A stretch of DNA of 35,647 nucleotides from Gimesia sp. (lineage in GTDB: Bacteria > Planctomycetota > Planctomycetia > Planctomycetales > Planctomycetaceae): contig PAJV01000043.1 of assembly GCA_002706765.1 (NCBI GenBank), positions 1 through 35,647 on the forward strand, given 5' to 3'. Position numbers and translations under genes: made by a program. Within the stretch, counting starts at the first letter, position 1. Each line of letters opens with the position of its first letter. The notes beneath the pieces are model-generated. The model worked only from the letters and a program-made list of their open reading frames with translations, searched no databases and had not been told where the DNA came from. Positions 8,939 to 16,118 of the stretch are shown here, piece after piece.

Positions 8939-10181
8939 CCCTACACAGAAGTATGATCGAATTTCTCTGCCCATTTATGATCAGAAATTCAAAGCGGATC
9001 CGTATCCGTTTTACAGATCACTTCAGCAGACTGGGGCAAAGATGGTTGCCATCAGTTTACCCGGGGGACTGGAGGCCTGGCTGGTGCTTGACTATGACCT
9101 GACCCGTCGCCTGATGAATTCTCCGGATCTATCGAAGGATTTCAAAAAATGCGTTGTCGGAGAATCCACTGAGAGTACGGATGTGCCTGCTACGGACCTG
9201 CATCCTATTTATCGACATCTGCATACCACCGATCCACCCGAACACACCTACCTGCGATCTCTTCTTGCTCCAGAATTCACTCGAAGTCGGGTCTTACAAA
9301 TGCGTCCTCAAATTCAGGAAATCGCAGATCTGCTGATTGCAGATAACGCACAGGCGGATGAGGCGAACCTGCTGCAAACGTTTGCGTCACCTTTTTCATT
9401 ACATGTCATCTGCCAATTCCTGGGGGTGCCGGAGCGTGACATACAGATGATCGGGCAATGGTTGCTGAGGTTGAATCAGGCTGACTTAGAGGGGACAGCA
9501 GTCGCTCATGAGATCGCTGCGAATTTTCAGGATTACCTGTTGGATTTTGCTGTCAGAGAGTGTGATTCAAATTCTGATACCTTATTCAGGCGTCTGGTAG
9601 CGCGTCATGCTGGTGGTGATATCTCGGAGAAAGATCTGATTTCCAGCAGTTTTCTGCTGTTGTCTGCAGGATACGAAACTGCAATGAATCTGATTGGAAA
9701 CAGTCTCTTTACTCTGTTGAAGAATCGAGAGCTCTGGAATGAGATTCAAAATGGTCAAAATGATATGGCAACTGTAGTGGATGAACTGCTCCGCTGGGAG
9801 TGTCCGTTAGAGTTCAGTACTCTGCGAGTGGCAATCAGGAAGATCAAATTTGAGGGGGTTTGTATTCAGCCGGGTGAAAAAGTGCTTTTCTGTTTCTATT
9901 CGGCAAACCGTGACCCTCAATATTTTATGGCAGGAGACCAGCTTCAATTTCAATGCAGGCATTCAACGGCTCACATGTCGTTTGGCTTCGGCATTCATTA
10001 CTGTCTGGGCGCAGGTTTAGCGCGACTCGAAAGTGAAATTGCCATCTCATCACTCTTTGAGAAATTTCCTGAGATGCATCTAAATCCGGAGAAACCAGAA
10101 CCGAAGTGGCTACCCGGATTGACGATGCGAGGTTTAGATCAACTCCCCGTTCGTTTCGATTCTGAAGACCTTTTCCCTTAA
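8925..10181 (+). CDS. Cytochrome P450
   Basis: 418 aa. The ATG lies inside the end of the previous gene (14-base overlap) with AGGAAA about 7 bases ahead. All P450 landmarks are present: I-helix SAGYETAMN (AGxET oxygen-activation motif), K-helix ELLRW (ExxR), the meander, and the heme loop SFGFGIHYCLGAGLAR with the thiolate ligand Cys360. No membrane anchor, as usual for soluble bacterial P450s of natural-product clusters. It needs ferredoxin/reductase partners, which are not encoded nearby. Expected role: oxidation of the peptide or of a group added to it (hydroxylation, cross-link or desaturation); the site cannot be predicted. It is the last gene of the operon. Confidence 0.93.
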   Translation: MFHSDPTQKYDRISLPIYDQKFKADPYPFYRSLQQTGAKMVAISLPGGLEAWLVLDYDLTRRLMNSPDLSKDFKKCVVGESTESTDVPATDLHPIYRHLHTTDPPEHTYLRSLLAPEFTRSRVLQMRPQIQEIADLLIADNAQADEANLLQTFASPFSLHVICQFLGVPERDIQMIGQWLLRLNQADLEGTAVAHEIAANFQDYLLDFAVRECDSNSDTLFRRLVARHAGGDISEKDLISSSFLLLSAGYETAMNLIGNSLFTLLKNRELWNEIQNGQNDMATVVDELLRWECPLEFSTLRVAIRKIKFEGVCIQPGEKVLFCFYSANRDPQYFMAGDQLQFQCRHSTAHMSFGFGIHYCLGAGLARLESEIAISSLFEKFPEMHLNPEKPEPKWLPGLTMRGLDQLPVRFDSEDLFP

Positions 10182-11108
10182 GAAAGAGAGTGCGCCAAAA
10201 CGAAACCAGCCAGTGAACCCCAAAGACGTCAATTAGATTGAGTAAACATCCCTCACTAAATCGGTCCAGCAGGGACTGCTTCACGCAGACCCTGCCGGAC
10301 AGGTTCGGTCTGTTGATGAGGGGGCAGGCTGCCTGGTGAGACAGGCAACGATTCTGGGACTCCAGCCAATCGTGCCACTGGGTTTGCTCGAAGGGAGCCG
10401 GGGCGCTGACTTGGATGACAGGTTCCAGGCCAGCCACACGATACGCCGCCTTCATTCGCTCATTGATCTCGGTGAGCGGGACAGGACCATTGAAGGGCCG
10501 ATCGGACCACCTGAGCAGCGGATGAGTTCACAGGGCCAGTCGCCATCCCAAGACCTTGATTTTATCTCTCGCGATGGCGGCGGTCATTTCTTCGCCATGG
10601 TCAATACACCATCTGTGTATGCACTCCTATTCTGCAATAACAGTTTATACTCGACCTGGTGGGGCTTCGCTTCTTCAGCTTCGAGGTCAATCTGAGCCTT
10701 GGTTGCCCGCCAGGCGGCTGCTTCCTGCTTCCTGACCTCGCCATCGCTCTTCCCGCTACTGCTCTCGAAGCGGTACTTCTTGCCGTGTTATAGAGCACTT
10801 GCCTCGAACGGTTTTCCAGTTCAAACGGCAAGTTAATCAAATAGTCGCGAACATCATTTCTTATGCCACACAACGTGGCCACAAGTGCACTTATCTATCA
10901 GGCTGCCTCAGGGAACTTCTGGCTGGATATTAGCATTAGGAGGTATACTTCTCTCATCAGGAGTTTCGAAGCCAAATTAAAGTGATTCTGAGCGGCTTGG
11001 AGCACTGACAGCTGTATGTTCCTTAAGAGATGAATACCTGCAAATTAATCGAGCAAATTAGGTACACTTTGAAAACGCCCCATTTAGGTACAAATCAGCA
11101 AAATAATA
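10182..11108. other. Non-coding, eroded stretch between the biosynthetic operon and the island
   Basis: About 930 bases without an intact gene. Open frames on both strands here show no recognisable family. GCCTG/CAGGC and similar GC-rich inverted repeats around 10,270-10,350 may end the operon transcript, but no clean T-run follows. A fragment of an old integrase lies on the minus strand (10,584-10,787). From about 10,900 the sequence becomes AT-rich. Confidence 0.45.
10584..10787 (-). pseudogene. Decayed fragment of a tyrosine-recombinase N-terminal region
   Basis: Reading leftward from 10,787 gives about 67 residues, including HGKKYRFESSSGKSD, AWRATKAQIDLEAEEAKPH and QVEYKLLL, ending at a stop (10,584-10,586). 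This parallels the N-terminal region of the intact integrase at 11,330 (KIHYF...LLEWVKLKAEIDLD...). The flanking DNA shows neither a start nor a catalytic domain. I infer a relic of an earlier integration at the same site; the match is short and could be partly fortuitous. Confidence 0.4.
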
Positions 11109-11139
11109 AAAGCCATAACTCGCTGTGAGATATGGCTTT
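11109..11139 (-). terminator. Terminator of the split tRNA-Lys gene
   Basis: AAAGCCATA (11,109-11,117) and TATGGCTTT (11,131-11,139) form a perfect 9-bp stem. Read on the minus strand it is followed by TTATTATTT. It lies just beyond the tRNA 3' end and therefore belongs to the original chromosomal tRNA locus. Confidence 0.65.
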
Positions 11140-11144
11140 ATGAG

Positions 11145-11187
11145 TGCCCCCGAAAGGAATCGAACCTTTAACCTACTGATTAAGAGC
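11145..11187 (-). other. 3' half of tRNA-Lys(CUU): left attachment site of the island
   Basis: On the minus strand the sequence runs from the anticodon loop CTCTTAA, through the 3' anticodon stem, variable loop (AGGTT) and a perfect T arm (AAAGG-TTCGATT-CCTTT), to the 3' acceptor strand CGGGGGC plus discriminator A. No CCA is encoded. The 5' half (acceptor GCCCCCG, D arm) is absent: DNA upstream of the anticodon loop is unrelated. A tRNA cut at the anticodon loop beside a tyrosine integrase is the classic island attachment scar. The functional copy should sit at the other island end, outside this window. Confidence 0.7.
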
Positions 11188-11229
11188 GATACTCACGGTG
11201 CGTTTTCCAGCTAGAATTCGCACTATTTC

Positions 11230-11369
11230 GTATCCTCCGAAACTCTATTTTGATATAAAAAGGATACAAGAAAAGGATGCGTTATCCTTCATTGCACCTC
11301 ATACTTTTCAATCAGTAGGTCTGTAAGTCATGGCAAAAACAGCAACTCAAAAGGATACAAGAAGGATAC
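11230..11369. repeat. Cluster of AGGATAC motifs around the integrase start
   Basis: AGGATAC or a near copy occurs at 11,230-11,236 (reverse), 11,261-11,267, 11,274-11,280 (AGGATGC), 11,283-11,289 (reverse, approximate), 11,352-11,358 and 11,363-11,369; the last two lie inside the integrase coding region. An 11-mer from the tRNA scar (AATCAGTAGGT) recurs in opposite orientation at 11,310-11,320. Arrays of short direct and inverted repeats beside att sites are typical arm-type binding sites for tyrosine integrases or excisionases; that role is inferred. Confidence 0.5.
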
Positions 11370-12871
11370 AAAACTGGGCTCAACGACAAAAGGCAAAGGG
11401 CATTAAACTTGAGTTACAGGCATACCCTGCAAGAGGCTGCTGGAAAAAAAGACATAATCATAAAATCCATTATTTCAAACATCCGATCTCCAAAGTGGGT
11501 TATGAGGCAGCTTTACTCGAATGGGTAAAGCTCAAAGCAGAAATTGACCTTGATAGACCAAACGCAGCATCTTACCACCATCACAAAGAATTATTTGCAG
11601 ATGTGCAAGCATGGTATGATTCACATGGTGCAGAAACCATGACAGAAAAAAAGAATGCTGCTCAGGTCGATAAGTTTCTGGTTTGGATTGATGAGCAATT
11701 ATTGCAACCTGAATTGTGTGATTCTCTGCCTTTCATGCTGTTCACCAGCAGCACCAAAAACAAAGAATTCTATGCTGAATTCATCAAGACCGATTCAGGG
11801 CATACTCTGTTTGGTAACTTACAATATTTACTGCCTGCCAAGTGGCAGGAAAGATTGAACAGAGCACAAACAATATCAGACTCAAAACGAGTCCCTCAGA
11901 CGGTTGGTTACTGGTGTGAGGATTTTTTACGTCTCAAAGGTGCAAAAACTCAATCAGGTCAACTTTCAAAGAAAACTCTGATGGACTCCAGAGAAAAACT
12001 GTTGAAATTCAGAAACTGGATTGGTGATGATTCTTTAATGATCGACATCACAACAGAGACAATCAAGAATTATTACATGTTTCTATTACAACAGCCTTTC
12101 AACAACAAAGGCAATTATTTTAATTACGCAAAATCATTCATTCGTTATTGTTGGCGTGAGGATGCTTGCAAACTGGAGAATCTGCCTAAAAACATCGACG
12201 ATAGAAATCTGAGTTTCAGGGCGACTCAGAACAAGAAAAAGAAACATGAAATCAAACGGGATAAGTTGTGGACAAAAGAAGATTTCAAAAAGATCTTTGA
12301 TAAAAACAAACCATTGCCTCAAAGATATCAGTGTTACCTGATGTTGATGCTTAATTGTGGATTTACTCAGATTGACTTGGAGCACTTAAAACGTGATGAG
12401 ATTGATTTAGATACAGGACGTATTGTCAGAGTCAGAACAAAGGCAGAAAATTATGACAATCCGCCGATGGTCAATTATAAATTGTGGGACACAACAATTG
12501 AGCTATTAAAAAAAGAAATGGAACGTTGTAAACATACTGACAATGCATTATGTGCATATCGTCAAGCAAGAATCATCAACGAGCATATTGTTATTGAGAA
12601 TGGAAAGACAATCATCAAACGTAATGACAATCTGTCAAGAAACTGGCAAGACATCAGGGCAGAGTATGGATTTGATGGAAAGTTATTGAAATACATCCGC
12701 AAGACTGGCAGCACAAGTATCAGTATGCAATATTCCGAACGTCTGGAGCAGATGTATTTAGGGCAAACACATGTTACAGTGTCAGACAAACATTACAACA
12801 TTGTGGAGGGCGAGCCTCATCCATTGCTGGATGAGGCTGTTGCATGGCTTGGCAAACAGTTTGGTTTTTAA
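11330..12871 (+). CDS. Tyrosine recombinase (island integrase), planctomycete type
   Basis: 513 aa. The N-terminal part (about 1-180) is DNA-binding (basic, with KKRHNHKIHYF and LKAEIDLD), followed by a SAM-like core-binding domain (about 190-290: WCEDFLRLKGAKTQSGQLSKKT...YFNYAKSFIRYCW) and a catalytic domain (about 315-510). Catalytic box I reads MLNCGFTQIDLEHL, where most relatives have GLR; this N-C-G-[FM]-T-Q form recurs in planctomycete integrases. Box II is RKTGST, then YLGQTHVTVSDKHY, with the nucleophile Tyr in KHY and Gln-Thr-His where LGH is normal. It lies 140 bases from the tRNA scar and points into the island, so it should mediate integration at tRNA-Lys. The ribosome-binding site is weak. 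A strong terminator follows. Confidence 0.88.
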   Translation: MAKTATQKDTRRIQNWAQRQKAKGIKLELQAYPARGCWKKRHNHKIHYFKHPISKVGYEAALLEWVKLKAEIDLDRPNAASYHHHKELFADVQAWYDSHGAETMTEKKNAAQVDKFLVWIDEQLLQPELCDSLPFMLFTSSTKNKEFYAEFIKTDSGHTLFGNLQYLLPAKWQERLNRAQTISDSKRVPQTVGYWCEDFLRLKGAKTQSGQLSKKTLMDSREKLLKFRNWIGDDSLMIDITTETIKNYYMFLLQQPFNNKGNYFNYAKSFIRYCWREDACKLENLPKNIDDRNLSFRATQNKKKKHEIKRDKLWTKEDFKKIFDKNKPLPQRYQCYLMLMLNCGFTQIDLEHLKRDEIDLDTGRIVRVRTKAENYDNPPMVNYKLWDTTIELLKKEMERCKHTDNALCAYRQARIINEHIVIENGKTIIKRNDNLSRNWQDIRAEYGFDGKLLKYIRKTGSTSISMQYSERLEQMYLGQTHVTVSDKHYNIVEGEPHPLLDEAVAWLGKQFGF

Positions 12872-12989
12872 AATACAATGAAGCAGGCACTTCAAAAGCC
12901 CCTCAAGGCAAGCAGCTTTGAGGGGCTTGTTTTATTACCAACAACCTTTGATCTTTGAATCTGTGATTGTCAGAATAACGAGAACTGAT
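12809..12989 (+). repeat. Left copy of a 181/185-bp inverted repeat (integrase 3' end plus terminator)
   Basis: This stretch, covering the last 20 codons of the integrase, its terminator and about 60 further bases, recurs in reverse orientation at 21,385-21,569 with only scattered differences and small indels. Both copies end at the same GAACTGAT. The two copies bracket 8.4 kb. Confidence 0.85.
12896..12928 (+). terminator. Integrase terminator
   Basis: AAGCCCCTCAA (12,896-12,906) pairs with TTGAGGGGCTT (12,918-12,928), loop 11 bases, then GTTTTATT. It is 25 bases behind the integrase stop and isolates it from the following defence gene. Confidence 0.8.
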
Positions 12990-13028
12990 ACAAACAATCA
13001 CTCAGCTTATTCCTGAAAGGCCCTATCT

Positions 13029-14525
13029 ATGTCACTGAAAAGAGCCGATTGCATTTATGAAGAAATAATATTAGAAGCAGATTGGTGGCTGCCTAATGAC
13101 AATTCAAGTAAATTCCGAGGCAAATTATCTGGCAGCGTCGTAGATGGTTTTCGACTAGCAATTGAAGGGGCATTTTCTCTTGTTGAAGAGGGTTTTTCTG
13201 AAACAGAAGTAATATTAGGAGAATCTCGTACTGGCAAAAAATATACTCTATTAAAAAATTACTGTTTAAGTACAAACAGAAGCATCAATTTAAAAAACCC
13301 AACATCAATCAAAAAAGTAGACACACACTACCATGTATCATGGCTGTTAGTTGGAGAACACTTCAACAATTATGATGACCTCATGTTTCATAATATCTCG
13401 TTTGGAATTAGCAATTTTGAAGAATGGCATTTGATAAAAGCATTCGATGAAGAATATAACGGAAACGATAATTCTATAGATGGTTTAAGTGTCACTTATA
13501 ATCAACCAGAACCTGTAAAAATACTAAGTGATGATTATGTGAATGCAACAATCGAATATTCCTATTCACATAGTGGAATAAATCTTTCCCAGACTTCATA
13601 TTCAATCGACATCCGTGCCGAAATAACAATCAGAGCTGTAGATCAGTTTTTAAGGCTGCACGATTTTGATGAAAAGAGTGACATCTCCTTTTCAAAATAC
13701 ATGCACAAAATTGTTTCATTTATTGAATTTGCAACACAAAGACAAGCTTATTCATTTGATATAAAGGTTTGCTCCAAAGAAAACCCATACGAAGATCTTC
13801 AAAACATAAGTGAACCGATAGCCGTTTATTATCATGATAAGGTTTCACCCGAAGTGGAAAAGCCTATTAAAAATTATGAGATGCTATTCACGTGGAGGCA
13901 TATCAAAGATGCTCCACAAAAACACTTTCAGGCATGGGTTGACAATATTGATTTAATAGGAATGCCAATCTGGTTGTACCTTGGATCTTATCGCAAATTT
14001 ACCTATGAAGATCAAAAATTTATGGAACTAGCTCAAGGTCTTGAAGGATTTCATCGTTATCGTTTTCCAGAAGCTTCTGAATCATCTGAGGATCACCAGA
14101 TTAAAATAAAGTCTATTCTTGATAATTGCCCTGATGTCTATTATGAGTGGTTGAATGGTAAGATGATGCATTCTCACGAGCCGACGCTACGAAAGCGGCT
14201 TAAAGAATTATGCAACGAACAAGATGAGATAGTATCTTGGTTAACCAATACAAAGAAGACTAGAAACAGAGTGATTGGGTTAATCGTAGACAATAGAAAT
14301 CAATACGCACATTGCCTTTCTTTGGATACAGGAACAGTTACGATAAACTTGCGTTTCAATTTGAATCGTTTTATGCAATTCGTTTTTGCTGCATTACTTT
14401 TAAACGAAACTAAATTCACAAACGAGCAGATACTTGAGATTTTCAAAGACAACTGGATATGCCAGCAAGTACCCAAGGTGCTAAATGAGGCACTATCACT
14501 GAATGACAGTAAAGAAAATATTTGA
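13029..14525 (+). CDS. apeA: ApeA-like anti-phage HEPN protein
   Basis: 498 aa, ATG with GAAAGG 9 bases ahead. The N-terminal two thirds match the ApeA N-terminal domain pattern (beta-rich, ending near YEMLFTWRHIKDAP). The C-terminal third is a helical HEPN domain beginning QKFMELAQGLEGFHRYRF, with the RNase motif Arg423-N-Q-Y-A-His428 (Rx4H). ApeA proteins are single-gene anti-phage systems thought to act as HEPN ribonucleases upon infection, causing growth arrest. It stands alone behind the integrase terminator; the next gene on this strand is far away. The site directly downstream of an integrase is a common cargo slot. A chance resemblance of the N-terminal half is the main risk; the HEPN end is clear. 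Confidence 0.78.
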   Translation: MSLKRADCIYEEIILEADWWLPNDNSSKFRGKLSGSVVDGFRLAIEGAFSLVEEGFSETEVILGESRTGKKYTLLKNYCLSTNRSINLKNPTSIKKVDTHYHVSWLLVGEHFNNYDDLMFHNISFGISNFEEWHLIKAFDEEYNGNDNSIDGLSVTYNQPEPVKILSDDYVNATIEYSYSHSGINLSQTSYSIDIRAEITIRAVDQFLRLHDFDEKSDISFSKYMHKIVSFIEFATQRQAYSFDIKVCSKENPYEDLQNISEPIAVYYHDKVSPEVEKPIKNYEMLFTWRHIKDAPQKHFQAWVDNIDLIGMPIWLYLGSYRKFTYEDQKFMELAQGLEGFHRYRFPEASESSEDHQIKIKSILDNCPDVYYEWLNGKMMHSHEPTLRKRLKELCNEQDEIVSWLTNTKKTRNRVIGLIVDNRNQYAHCLSLDTGTVTINLRFNLNRFMQFVFAALLLNETKFTNEQILEIFKDNWICQQVPKVLNEALSLNDSKENI

Positions 14526-14613
14526 ATCCAATTTAAAAAACCCCACAACTCATAATTGAGCTGCCGGACTATGACAAATAAAACTCTACCGAAATAGATG
14601 TTGTTTTTAGTTC

Positions 14614-14880
14614 TTAAACTTTCAATTCATCAAACAGCTCACAAAACAAATCTACCTCAGTTGCATTTGAAAACAACAATTGCTCAGGCTCTGCATGCCA
14701 ACTATTGTAATGCACAACAATGATTGTTGTTGATTTTCTCTCAATGCTTTTAACATGCTCATATTCTTCATCGAGATTGATTGAGTATTGTTTGCAATCA
14801 AAGTCTGATATGGCTGTTGCCCTGATGGTGTTTTCATCAATCCCATCATTCATATTTAGTAAGATATTAAATCTGTTCAT
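14614..14880 (-). CDS. Hypothetical protein, 88 aa
   Basis: Small acidic protein (MNRFNILLNMNDG...YEHVKSIERKSTTIIVVHYNSW...CELFDELKV) alternating beta-like and helical stretches. No family recognised, no membrane segment. The upstream region lacks a good ribosome-binding site. A hairpin with a T-run just upstream (14,902-14,942) isolates it from the next locus. Reported because residue composition looks protein-like and no better frame competes; it may still be spurious. Confidence 0.4.
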   Translation of the reverse strand: MNRFNILLNMNDGIDENTIRATAISDFDCKQYSINLDEEYEHVKSIERKSTTIIVVHYNSWHAEPEQLLFSNATEVDLFCELFDELKV

Positions 14881-14901
14881 TGTGTTTATATCCGTGCAAA
14901 G

Positions 14902-14942
14902 AGCCCTGCAAAATATGTGACTAAATCAGGGCTTTCTTTTTT
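14902..14942 (+). terminator. Terminator-like hairpin
   Basis: AGCCCTG (14,902-14,908) pairs with CAGGGCT (14,927-14,933), then TTCTTTTTTG. The T-run is on the plus strand although both neighbouring genes are on the minus strand; read on the minus strand it is followed by CTTTGC only. It may be a relic or insulate against plus-strand read-through from the ApeA-like gene. Confidence 0.45.
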
Positions 14943-15001
14943 GTAGAACGAAAATAACTTTCTCCGAAGGAAAGAGCATAAATTATAATAGTGATGTTGG
15001 T

Positions 15002-15278
15002 TTAATTTTCGGCAACAGATTCAGGTAAATCAATTTCATCAACTTTCACAAGCTCGATTCTTCTGCCAACTTTTTGATATTGTTCGCAATAGAAGTAAGT
15101 GTATTTTTCTTCTCGATCTTTCAACGCATCTTGTAATTCTTCGATTGTCGATTCACGACGCTGCCAACATTTTTTCTAATCCCGATGTGCTAAAACAATC
15201 GTCTTTGCTTGTTTTGGCGTACCAATAAGCTGTGCCTTGCTCAGCTTGTTTTAATCGGTCTTTAAGTTTCATTGTCAT
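15002..15278 (-). pseudogene. Frameshifted small gene (about 91 aa when joined)
   Basis: A good start (AAAAGGAAAAATAAA then ATG at 15,276-15,278) opens MTMKLKDRLKQAEQGTAYWY..., but the frame stops after about 43 codons. Another frame continues convincingly from KKCWQRRESTIEEL to EIDLPESVAEN and the stop at 15,002. The switch falls at a run of six A, so a one-base indel is the simple explanation. A programmed shift or a sequencing error is possible. The product, a short coiled-coil-like acidic protein, belongs to no family I recognise. Confidence 0.45.
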
Positions 15279-15340
15279 TTTATTTTTCCTTTTCTGTCTG
15301 TACGTGCAAATGCACTTTGAATATATCGTTTATGTGTAAG

Positions 15341-15361
15341 AACTGGGAAGCGTTCCCAGTT
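15341..15361. promoter_or_regulatory. Perfect palindrome, possible operator
   Basis: AACTGGGAA (15,341-15,349) and TTCCCAGTT (15,353-15,361) form a perfect inverted repeat around GCG, without a T-run. A shorter one, GTGCA/TGCAC, lies at 15,305-15,316. Both sit just upstream of the broken gene at 15,278. The string GTACGTGCAAAT also occurs, inverted, upstream of the ATPase gene near 17,135, which hints at shared regulation. Confidence 0.35.
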
Positions 15362-15461
15362 CCGAAAGAGACACTGCTTAAACGTTCGAGCGTTTGTAAG
15401 TGTGCAAGTAAGGCAGGACTAATATAGTTGATTTCACAATTTTTGGGAATAGCGATTTGAA

Positions 15462-15494
15462 AACCCTGAAACTCAAAGAGAGCAACAGGGCTTT
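15462..15494 (-). terminator. Terminator behind the ATPase/YAEIGG gene pair
   Basis: Read leftward, AGCCCTG pairs with CAGGGTT around an intervening loop of about 18 bases, followed by TTC. It lies about 40 bases after the stop of the 15,535-15,969 gene. The stem is short (5-7 bp), so moderate strength. Confidence 0.4.
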
Positions 15495-15534
15495 TGATTA
15501 CAAATAATGCAATAGAGAATCTGCATTTCCCCTT

Positions 15535-15969
15535 CTAGTCATCAGTATGAGACTGATGCTCTTTAGGCCACTCATCAGCATCTAATATTTTTTGCATATG
15601 TTGAAGAAGATCTGTCATTGTTGATTCGTCACCAGCGTTTACGAGACAATTGTAAACAGCTTCACGAACTATATCAGCATCTTCATCTAGTCCTCCTATT
15701 TCTGCATAATCAACTATATCAGACACAATGAGCTGTACTTTTTCACTGTCTGTTAATTCCCGTTCATCAATCACTATAATTTTTCGCACTTCCTCAAGTA
15801 GGTTTGATATTGTTAATTCGTTTCCATCATAAAAACAAATGTTATCAAAATAACCATACATAGCCTCAACCAACATGTAGCTATGTTCGGATTGCATGCC
15901 CCCTATCTCTGCATAATCAGAGATTTTATAAACGATCAATTTAGCTTTTTGTTTGTCCGTCATTATCAT
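15535..15969 (-). CDS. Protein with two tandem 'YAEIGG' domains (144 aa)
   Basis: 144 aa, start with AGGGGG 7 bases ahead (a second ATG two codons later is possible). The protein is an internal duplication: residues 4-70 (TDKQKAKLIVYKISDYAEIGG...) and 73-136 (TDSEKVQLIVSDIVDYAEIGG...ILDADEW) align along their length. Each unit is about 65 acidic residues: an N-terminal helix, an invariant YAEIGG turn, then two or three helices. A third copy ends the 182-aa protein at 22,487. No function is known to me; small size, acidity and helical make-up suit a protein-protein adaptor or an anti-restriction-like decoy (speculative). It is downstream of the ATPase on the same strand with a 150-base gap. 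Confidence 0.7.
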   Translation of the reverse strand: MIMTDKQKAKLIVYKISDYAEIGGMQSEHSYMLVEAMYGYFDNICFYDGNELTISNLLEEVRKIIVIDERELTDSEKVQLIVSDIVDYAEIGGLDEDADIVREAVYNCLVNAGDESTMTDLLQHMQKILDADEWPKEHQSHTDD

Positions 15970-16118
15970 TTCTGTACCCCCTAAAGTTTAAGTGTGATTT
16001 ACCTGCCCCCAATGAGCAGGGCAGTGTGATAGTAAAAACACGATAGGGGTGCCTAGAGGTAGTTACGATTTTGCAAATTTTTGTGTACAGCTACAAAAAA
16101 CAAAGGTCTCAAGTCTCA

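Noticed and set aside
9925-10455. 176-codon minus-strand frame across the P450 end and the following gap
   Set aside because: Half lies antisense to conserved P450 sequence, no family pattern, no ribosome-binding site.
10336-10695. 119-codon plus-strand frame in the eroded region
   Set aside because: Low-quality composition and it is antisense to the better-supported integrase relic.
11145-11230. Complete tRNA gene at the island edge
   Set aside because: No GCCCCCG acceptor strand or D arm exists upstream on the minus strand; only the 3' half is there.
14526-14613. Terminator behind the ApeA-like gene
   Set aside because: A/T runs are present but no stem pairs convincingly.
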